Assembly (NCBI GenBank): GCA_041907145.1
Contig: JAYRHW010000270.1
Span: 1-7,746 of the forward strand
DNA from: JAFLCA01 sp041907145
Lineage (GTDB): Bacteria > Bdellovibrionota_C > UBA2361 > JAFLCA01
Length of the DNA: 7,746 bases
Direction of reading: 5' to 3'
Shown piece after piece: positions 1-6,186 of this stretch (its first letter is position 1; every line of letters begins with the position of its first letter). Under the pieces are notes generated by a model. It was given only the letters and a program-made list of their open reading frames with translations. It was not told where the DNA came from and searched no databases. Position numbers and translations under genes: made by a program.

Positions 1-10
1 ATTCCAAGTA

Positions 11-15
11 AAGGA
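11..15 (+). promoter_or_regulatory. Ribosome binding site of the YqeY-like gene
   Basis: An AAGGA purine-rich Shine-Dalgarno-like stretch ends 4 nt before the ATG at 20. It supports that ATG as the real start. Only 19 nt of upstream sequence are in the window, so the promoter and any upstream operon partner cannot be seen. Confidence 0.6.
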
Positions 16-19
16 CGCT

Positions 20-457
20 ATGAAAGCCGAACTCCAAGCAGCCATGAAAGATGCGATGCGCGCCAAGCAGAAGGGCAAATTGGATGCGATCCGCACTCTT
101 CTTGCAGCCATTCAGTACGAAGAAATGGAGAAGAAGGTAGACTCTCTTCCAGCTGAGGCAATCCTCGGCCTGCTGCAGCGCGAGCTTAAAAAGAGAAAGG
201 AGGAGCTGGAATTTGCCGACAAGGCTTCCCGGGATGATTTGAAAAGCAAGCTCGCCGAGGAAATTGGAGTCATCGAGGGATTCCTGCCAAAGCAGCTATC
301 TGCTCAAGATTTAGAGAAGGCGCTCGTGCAGTTGCGAAGTGAGAATCCAGCTCTCAATATGGGGGCCGCAATGAAATTGCTTAAGGATAAATTCCCCGGT
401 CAATACGACGGCAAGCTCGCCAGTGAAATCGCGAAGAAGCTCTTCGCCACCGCCTAG
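20..457 (+). CDS. yqeY: YqeY family protein (GatB/YqeY domain, tRNA amidotransferase-like helper)
   Basis: This 145-residue cytoplasmic protein matches the YqeY family, whose members are usually about 148 residues, so it looks full length. Family features seen in order are an N-terminal helix rich in K, R and A followed by LDAIRTLLAAIQ (21-32), a charged second helix with RELKKRKEE (54-62), the family segment EEIGVIEGFLPKQLS (80-94), and a C-terminal part with NMGAAMKLLKD (113-123) ending in a hydrophobic helix. The C-terminal half resembles the tail domain of GatB, the tRNA-binding subunit of Asp/Glu-tRNA amidotransferase. From that, family members are thought to bind tRNA, but no enzymatic role is established and no catalytic residues are evident. 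The ATG has a Shine-Dalgarno sequence 4 nt away. The next gene starts 5 nt after the stop, so they are probably co-transcribed. In many bacteria yqeY lies near rpsU or dnaG; neither is visible here. Confidence 0.93.
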   Translation: MKAELQAAMKDAMRAKQKGKLDAIRTLLAAIQYEEMEKKVDSLPAEAILGLLQRELKKRKEELEFADKASRDDLKSKLAEEIGVIEGFLPKQLSAQDLEKALVQLRSENPALNMGAAMKLLKDKFPGQYDGKLASEIAKKLFATA

Positions 458-462
458 CCTGC

Positions 463-1830
463 ATGCGGCAGTCCTTTATCAAAAGCAGCTTGTTGCCGGT
501 GAGTCGGCAAGTGGCCTTTGCCTGGCATGAACGCCCAGGGGCATTCGAGCGCCTAAATCCCCCCTGGGATCCGGTTGAGGTTTTAACCGCCTCGGGCGGC
601 ATCAGGGACGGCGGAATGGTGAGCGTCAATATCCGCCTAGCCCCACTACTTACGATGGCCTGCGAATTCCGCCATCAGAACTACCGCAGCGGTGAGCAAT
701 TCGAGGATATTCAAGTGCGCGGGCCCTTTTCCTATTGGAGACATACGCACCGATTTATCTCGGAATCGAGCAATACCTGCCGGCTCAACGACGAGATTGA
801 GTTTACGCCGCACGGCGGGCCATTCGGAAATCTCGGCCTGCCGATCGTCCGCAAGAAACTTGAGCGAGTGTTCAGCTATCGGCACCGCATAACCCGTGAC
901 GACCTGGCATTCCAGGCACGTTGGACAGCCGGCCGCCCCCTGCGCATCGCCGTGAGCGGAGCAAGCGGCCTAGTCGGATCTGCCCTTGTTCCCTTCCTCC
1001 AAACCGCCGGACACGCGGTATCGCGAATCGTGAGAAGGACAGATGGCGATGCAACGTCCATTCTATGGAATCCTGCTAAGCAGGAAATCGAGTTAGATAA
1101 ACTTGAGTCGCATGACGCGATTATTCATTTGGCAGGAGAAAATATTGCCGCTCAGCGCTGGTCTGCCGCAAGGAAGAAGGCGCTTTGGGATAGTCGGGTG
1201 CAGGGCACCAAGCTGCTGAGTACGGCTATCTCCAAGCTCAAAAATCCGCCCGCAGTTTTTGTCTCAGCCTCGGCAATCGGCTTTTACGGGGAACGCGGAG
1301 AGGAAGTCTGCACGGAAAGCTCAAAGGCTGGTACCGGCTTCTTGCCTGATCTATGTCAGGCCTGGGAAGCAGCTGCACTCGGAGCACAATCTGATAGAAC
1401 GCGGGTCGTACTTCCGCGCATCGGCTTGGTGCTCTCGTCGCGCGGCGGCGCGCTCGCCAAAATGCTACTCCCGTTCCGCTTAGGACTTGGTGGGCCGCTG
1501 GGCAATGGACGGCAATTGATGAGCTGGATTGAGCTCAATGACCTGGTTCGCCTGCTGTATGCGTTCGTGCTGGACGCTGATTTTTCTGGGCCGATAAACT
1601 GCGTGGCCGGCACGCTCACTAATGCCGAGTTTTCCAAAGCGCTTGGCAGGGTCCTTAGGCGCCCGGTACTGTTTCCGGTGCCGGCAAAAATTCTAGAGCT
1701 TGCTTTGGGCGAAATGGCTCGGGCGCTCTTGCTGGGTAGCACCGGGGTGCGGTCAACTTTTCTGCAGGGCAATTCTGCCCTGCTCTCGACCCTAAGCCTT
1801 GAAGACGCTTTGACACTGCAGCTAGGATAA
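463..1830 (+). CDS. SRPBCC domain fused to TIGR01777 family NAD-binding epimerase (SDR superfamily, YfcH-like)
   Basis: This 455-residue protein has two parts. Residues 1 to about 150 look like an SRPBCC/cyclase-dehydrase ligand-binding domain: LPVSRQVAFAWHERPGAFER (11-30), LNPPW (31-35), and later WRHTHRF and NDEIEF. Residues 160-455 are an extended short-chain dehydrogenase of the TIGR01777 family. They contain the Rossmann glycine motif VSGASGLVG (164-172), the family block HLAGENIAAQRW (222-233), SASAIGFYG with the candidate active-site Tyr275, RIGLVLSSRGGAL (319-331), and GLGGPLGNGRQLMSWIELND (341-360). E. coli YfcH and B. subtilis YfhF are about 300-residue relatives without the first domain; their substrates are unknown to me. 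The DUF1731-like tail (about 407-452) aligns without gaps, but the usual GFxFxYP core is replaced by a serine/leucine-rich stretch. No Shine-Dalgarno sequence is evident before the ATG, so translation may be coupled to the upstream gene, 5 nt away. The substrate is unknown; an oxidoreductase or epimerase role is family inference. Confidence 0.92.
   Translation: MRQSFIKSSLLPVSRQVAFAWHERPGAFERLNPPWDPVEVLTASGGIRDGGMVSVNIRLAPLLTMACEFRHQNYRSGEQFEDIQVRGPFSYWRHTHRFISESSNTCRLNDEIEFTPHGGPFGNLGLPIVRKKLERVFSYRHRITRDDLAFQARWTAGRPLRIAVSGASGLVGSALVPFLQTAGHAVSRIVRRTDGDATSILWNPAKQEIELDKLESHDAIIHLAGENIAAQRWSAARKKALWDSRVQGTKLLSTAISKLKNPPAVFVSASAIGFYGERGEEVCTESSKAGTGFLPDLCQAWEAAALGAQSDRTRVVLPRIGLVLSSRGGALAKMLLPFRLGLGGPLGNGRQLMSWIELNDLVRLLYAFVLDADFSGPINCVAGTLTNAEFSKALGRVLRRPVLFPVPAKILELALGEMARALLLGSTGVRSTFLQGNSALLSTLSLEDALTLQLG
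1764..1783 (+). repeat. 8-bp inverted repeat (hairpin) inside the epimerase 3' end
   Basis: GCAGGGCA at 1764-1771 and TGCCCTGC at 1776-1783 are perfect inverted copies around the loop ATTC. The hairpin sits inside the coding sequence, about 50 nt before the stop. It encodes the part of the C-terminal tail that departs from the family consensus. No T-run follows, so it does not look like an intrinsic terminator. Its function is unknown and it may be chance. Confidence 0.45.
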
Positions 1831-1922
1831 CCGCCCGTTCCCCGCAAACCACCAAGCCAAAGTCCTTGCAGTTGTTTGCTAAGCATCAGGACGACATGGA
1901 CATTGACGCCGGATGGTTATTG

Positions 1923-1943
1923 GCTCGCAACGGAGCAATTTTT
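1923..1943 (+). terminator. Weak candidate rho-independent terminator between convergent genes
   Basis: GCTC (1923-1926) and GAGC (1933-1936) can pair around a 6-nt loop and are followed by AATTTTT (1937-1943). The position is sensible for ending the plus-strand YqeY-epimerase transcript, 93 nt after its stop and just before the convergent gene's stop. The stem is only 4 bp. A competing small hairpin, AGCAA-ttt-TTGCT (1934-1946), overlaps it, so confidence is low. The rest of the 1831-1954 gap shows nothing recognisable. Confidence 0.22.
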
Positions 1944-1954
1944 GCTGCGCTTTC

Positions 1955-3184
1955 TTATTTACTTCGGCTCTCGACAGTAAGCGTAATTTTCTTGTCGTCA
2001 GTCGCCAGCGAAATACTCCGATCGTTTAACTGCCCCTGCCCGGTCGTCAAATCAAATTGGGGGAAGCGCTGCTTGAGCGCCTGCTTGTAAAGCCTCGAAA
2101 ATTCTTCAGCGTCCTTGGCCGTGTCCCAATTTGTCTGCCAAACCAAAAAACGCCTATTGTTTGCCGCATCATCGAAAACAGCGGCAGTATCTCCGCCCCA
2201 GCCCGCGGCAGCTGCTGCGGCGGCCGGCTTATCCGCAGTAAAATTTGCCAGCATCGTTGAAATCGTAAACTCACCCAGCACATCCTCGTACTTCAGTTCC
2301 GCACTGGGCGCCTGCGCCGGCTTGAGAGAGGCGCCCGGGATCCTTTCAAAGTCTGGCGCAGCAACAAAGTACTTCTCGGGATGAAGGATCTCCTCGGTCG
2401 AACGCGGCGGACGCCTGAATATCTCGTTTACGGCTTCATAGCTGCCCTTTCGCAGCGCGAAATGCGTGAAACGTAAGCCGCTTGTATACGGGAAGATCAG
2501 CAGGTTTTGCATGCTCTGAGGCACAGTCTGAAGACTGCTCACAAGGGATGAGCCAACGACATTCTGCATCATCATGGAGGCTACGTTCTCGTCGTTTTCG
2601 ATTCCCGGCTGCCCCAGGGTTCGCCTCGTATAGTCAATCATCACTGCGGTGGCATCGCCCTCCACGAGCGCGGAGCGAGCTAGCAGCTCATCCCCGTTGA
2701 ACCTCTTCTCATCCATGAAGGTTTCGAGATTGAAATACTGATCTTGAAGCGCATGCGTAAGCTCATGGACAGCGATAGTCGTCTGCAGCATGGCAGGCAG
2801 CCACCCGGCCATAACGAAGTGCTTCTTTTCCGGATCGTAATAGCCGCCGATTTGATTGAGATACAGCTCGATGATTCCGTTTTGATAGTCGAAATTCTCG
2901 GGAATTATGCCGACCGTTTGATATACGAACGCCTCCATCTGAAGTTTCACGGCCGGAATTTTTGTGTCTACCGCATGGAGCAGATAACCTTTCACTTGCT
3001 CCTTCTGGTGAACGAGGCATGGAACGGACTTCTTGATTTGCAGCTTGCGTATACGGCTGGCATCCGAAATGGCCGTTGTTGCGATCGTACACTGCTCGCC
3101 CTTCTCGTCCTTGGCCCAGCTTGGGTCCGCGCTCAGTATACTGCCGAGGATTACAAGAAGCTGGATAAGTTTGTGGACCTGCAT
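1955..3184 (-). CDS. Exported HExxH putative zinc metallopeptidase, uncharacterised
   Basis: With the chosen ATG the protein has 409 residues. It begins MQVHK, then a hydrophobic stretch LIQLLVILGSILSA, then DPSWA before KDEKG. This is a typical Sec type I signal peptide with likely cleavage after SWA, so the product should be periplasmic, secreted or surface-associated. The core carries AVHELTHALQDQYFNL with the zinc-binding HExxH (His140, Glu141, His144). About 30 residues later, LVEGDATAV offers Glu175 as a third ligand, a gluzincin-like arrangement. A conserved-looking approach, ELYLNQIGGYYDPEKKHFVM, precedes it. The C-terminal half has no domain I recognise; it includes a run of seven alanines. 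An upstream TTG at 3235 would add 17 residues, but the ATG at 3184 has AAAGG 6 nt away and places the signal peptide at the N-terminus. The gene is convergent to the epimerase and divergent from uvrA. Protease activity is inferred from the motif only; the substrate is unknown. Confidence 0.85.
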   Translation of the reverse strand: MQVHKLIQLLVILGSILSADPSWAKDEKGEQCTIATTAISDASRIRKLQIKKSVPCLVHQKEQVKGYLLHAVDTKIPAVKLQMEAFVYQTVGIIPENFDYQNGIIELYLNQIGGYYDPEKKHFVMAGWLPAMLQTTIAVHELTHALQDQYFNLETFMDEKRFNGDELLARSALVEGDATAVMIDYTRRTLGQPGIENDENVASMMMQNVVGSSLVSSLQTVPQSMQNLLIFPYTSGLRFTHFALRKGSYEAVNEIFRRPPRSTEEILHPEKYFVAAPDFERIPGASLKPAQAPSAELKYEDVLGEFTISTMLANFTADKPAAAAAAAGWGGDTAAVFDDAANNRRFLVWQTNWDTAKDAEEFSRLYKQALKQRFPQFDLTTGQGQLNDRSISLATDDKKITLTVESRSK

Positions 3185-3190
3185 AGTGCG

Positions 3191-3195
3191 CCTTT
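3191..3195 (-). promoter_or_regulatory. Ribosome binding site deciding the start of the HExxH gene
   Basis: On the minus strand AAAGG lies 6 nt upstream of the ATG at 3184. Neither the tandem ATGs at 3205 and 3202 nor the TTG at 3235 has as good a site. This favours the 409-residue form, which starts directly with its signal peptide. Confidence 0.5.
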
Positions 3196-3242
3196 TGAGC
3201 ATCATTCCGAAAAAGCGTACACCAAAGTCGGCCAAGGGAAAA

Positions 3243-3260
3243 TGCGGCAGTCTGCCAGCA
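3243..3260. repeat. Imperfect palindrome in the divergent intergenic region
   Basis: GGCAG-T-CTGCC (3246-3256) is a perfect 5-bp-arm palindrome. TGC before it and GCA after it extend the symmetry, with one extra A at 3257. It is the most symmetric element in the 143-nt gap between the HExxH gene and uvrA (3185-3327), about 60 nt upstream of both starts. An operator for a dimeric regulator is possible, but arms this short can occur by chance and no regulator gene is in the window. No convincing sigma-70 promoter pair was found in this gap. Confidence 0.25.
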
Positions 3261-3327
3261 CAAACCGTGAACTTTTCCGCAAAGTAGGTTAGAGTTCTAC
3301 CGTGGCCTGCTCATTCATTATGTCTGC

Positions 3328-6186
3328 ATGTCGTCAAAGAAACTTCTTATCACCAATGCCCGTGAAAACAACCTCAAGGGGGTCTCTCTAGCCCTGCCGC
3401 ATGATTCATTGGTGGCGGTGAGCGGGCTTTCCGGCTCGGGAAAATCCTCACTGGCATTCGATACCGTATATGCGGAAGGACAGCGCCGCTATATAGAAAC
3501 TTTTTCGCCGTACACCCGACAGTTCTTCGATAAAGTCAAAAAGCCCGATGTCGATGTCATAGAGAATGTCCGACCCGCCATCGCCATTCAGCCGCGCACG
3601 CGCGTCACGAGTTCGCGCTCAACCGTTGGTTCCATGACCAACGTCAACGACTATCTTAAAATTCTCTGGGCAAATATCGCTTCCGCTCATTGCCCTTCCT
3701 GTGCAATTCCGCTGAAGGGCTGGGAGCCGGCGGCGTTGGCCGATCATCTAGTAAAAATATTACCGGTCCGAAATCGTGCAGCAGCGTTGCTCTGCGCGCC
3801 CCTGAAACTCAACGGAAAGAAGTTCCTTCGCCAAGAGGTTGAACGCCTCACTACGCTCGGCTATAGCCGCTACTTCGATCCCAGCAATGGGTTGGTCCAG
3901 ACGTTCGAGGAGCATCCGAGCCCCAAGCTGAACGACCGCAGCGAGCTGTGGGTCGTTCTCGATCGCATCAAGATTGAATCCATCAATCGCAAGCGCCTGC
4001 GCGAGTCAATCGAGCAAGCTTTTGTGCTTTCGCGCTCTGGTCCGCAAGCCCCCAATTTTGGCACCTGCTTCGTCATCGAGGTGTCCGAGGATCCGCCAAG
4101 GCGCCGCCTCGCTACTATTCTAAATTCACCCTCTCAGCCTGTAGGCAGAACGGGAAATTTCGAGCTATTGGAGTTCTTCGACACGGCCCGCTGCCCCGCG
4201 GGAGAATCTCAGATTGATCGCGCTCGTCCGGCACTTTTTTCATTCAATCACCCCATGGGAGCGTGCCCTCAGTGCAAGGGATTTGGCCGTATCTTGGAGG
4301 TCGACCCTGCTGCCTGCGTTCCCAACTCTTCACTGAGCATCAAGGCAAAGGCCTTGCAGTGCTGGGCCGGTCAATCTGCCGCCGCGCTTCAGCGCAGACT
4401 GCTCAAATTTTGCGAACAGGAGGATATTTCTGTCAGTTCTCCCTGGCATTCATTGCCCGCCGAGGCGCGGGAGAAAATATTTTCTCATAAGTCTAAGACC
4501 TTCGTCGGCGTGCGCCACTGGTTCAAACGGTTAGAGCGCAAGGCCTACAAGATGCATGTGCGCGTGTTTCTCGCCAAATATCGGGGGCAATACGACTGCC
4601 CGACTTGCAAGGGAACTCGACTTCGTCCATCTGCTCTTGCCTACAGAATCGAGGGAAGAACCATCTCGGATATTTGGAAAATGACCATTGGCGAGCTAAG
4701 TAACTGGATGAAGCATCTGCGCATAGAGCGTCGCTCGCAGCGCGGGCCCTCTCGCCAGCTCGATGACGTATTTGCGGCCATAATCTCCCGGCTCGACTAT
4801 CTCAATCATTTAGGTCTTTCCTATCTTACACTCGATCGACAGGCGCGCACACTTTCGGGCGGCGAAACTCAGCGTGTCAATTTAGCTACAGCGCTCGGCA
4901 GCGAGCTTATTTCAACCCACTTCGTCCTCGACGAACCCTCGGTAGGACTGCATGCAAGGGACTCCGAGCGCTTAATGGAATCCGTGCGCCTGCTGCAAAG
5001 ACGGGGTAACAGCCTGCTGGTCGTCGAGCATGATCTTGATTTCCTGGACGCCGCCGATCATATCGTCGAGCTCGGGCCGCAAGCCGGAGCAGCCGGAGGA
5101 GAAATTGTTTTCAATGGTCCGCGAAATCAATGGGGCGGGATTCAACCGCGCCAGCCGTCTCTTGCGTCAGCGGACGCGGTCCGGGGTCCGAGACTCTCGG
5201 TAAAGAACGCGTGCGCCCGCAACCTTCAGAGCCTGAATCTAGAGATTCCACTCGAACGATTCGTGTGCCTCACCGGCGTCTCAGGAAGCGGGAAGAGTAC
5301 TCTCGTGAACGAAGTCCTTGAGCGCGCATTTCGCGATTACAAGCAAAGGAAGCCCGAGCTCAAGTCGGAGAATATCGTCGAAGGGTTTGATTCTCTCGAG
5401 CACGTGCTGCTCGTCGATCAGTCTCCACTAGCCAAGAGTCCACGAGCAAATATCGCCACCTATTCTGGTATCTGGGACACGCTGCGCGATCTCCTGGCGG
5501 CCTCCGAAGGCGCTCAGACCCGCGCTCTCAGTAAATCCGCCTTTTCATTCAACGTCGACGGCGGCCGCTGTCCTGCCTGCAAAGGTGCGGGATTCGTCAC
5601 TGAGGACATGCAATTTCTCAGTGACGTCTACATTCCCTGCGAGGTCTGCCTCGGCAAGAGATTCCAGGCATCCGTCCTCGAAGTTCGCTGTCGCGGATTG
5701 AATGTCCATGAGCTCTTACAGCTTAGTCTCGATCAGTGTTCGGAGATCTTTAAGGACCTTCCGCGTGTGGCTTCGACCGCTAAGACCTTGGGGATTTTGG
5801 GGCTCGGTCATCTGACTCTGGGACATCCCCTCAGCGAGCTTTCGGGCGGCGAGGCGCAACGACTGAAACTAGTCCCATTTATTGAACAAGCAAATTCAGG
5901 GAAGTCGCTTCTCATCTTCGATGAGCCCACCACGGGACTGCATCTCCATGATGTGTATCGGCTAATCTCGCTTCTCAAGCTCCTGGTTTCGCGCGGGCAC
6001 TCAGTGCTCTGCGTGGAGCATAACCTTTCCCTCATGCTGGATGCTGACTTGCTCATAGATTTGGGCCCTGAGGCCGGTGCTGAGGGTGGCAGGCTCGTTT
6101 TGCAAGGTACGCCTGCCTCCTTTCTCAAGCCCGCGGCGGCAAAGACGAGCTACACCGCTCAGTTCTTGCAGCGCTACCTACGACTC
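3328..6186 (+). repeat. UvrA module 1 of the tandem duplication
   Basis: Residues 1-953 form a full UvrA. The N-terminus LLITNARENNLKGVSL is typical, and the end SYTAQFLQRYL (941-951) corresponds to the usual extreme C-terminus of a stand-alone UvrA (consensus near TGQFLKPVL). The insertion domain is present between C313/C316 and C424/C427. The region expected to hold the UvrB-binding domain (about 126-288) is present but poorly matches consensus. The first zinc site keeps C122, C125 and C289, but Gly292 replaces the expected fourth cysteine. Confidence 0.85.

Noticed and set aside
1356..1886. 176-codon minus-strand open frame opposite the epimerase
   Set aside because: The plus-strand frame carries all the conserved TIGR01777 family motifs; the minus frame is serine/arginine-rich shadow sequence.
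2199..2225. GC-rich GCN repeat encoding seven alanines in the HExxH gene, as a possible microsatellite
   Set aside because: The alanine codons are mixed rather than one repeated unit, so slippage-prone phase variation is unlikely.
2744..3292. 182-codon plus-strand open frame opposite the HExxH gene
   Set aside because: It lies antisense to a gene with a signal peptide and a clear HExxH motif, has no recognisable domain, and reads as a shadow frame.
3267..3295. GTGAAC and TAGAGT, 17 nt apart, as a sigma-70 promoter for uvrA
   Set aside because: Only about 3 of 6 and 4 of 6 consensus matches; pairs this weak occur often by chance.
3269..3297. GAAC and GTTC half-sites upstream of uvrA as a LexA box
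   Set aside because: They are 21 nt apart; the Gram-positive-type box needs 4 nt between them.
3317..3337. CATAAT and TTGACG on the minus strand as a promoter for the HExxH gene
   Set aside because: The individual boxes are good but the spacer is only 9 nt, far from the needed 16-18 nt.
3320..3391. Short out-of-frame ATG reading frame (23 codons) overlapping the uvrA start
   Set aside because: It has no Shine-Dalgarno sequence and no recognisable peptide, and it ends within uvrA codon 22. A translated leader is possible but nothing supports it.
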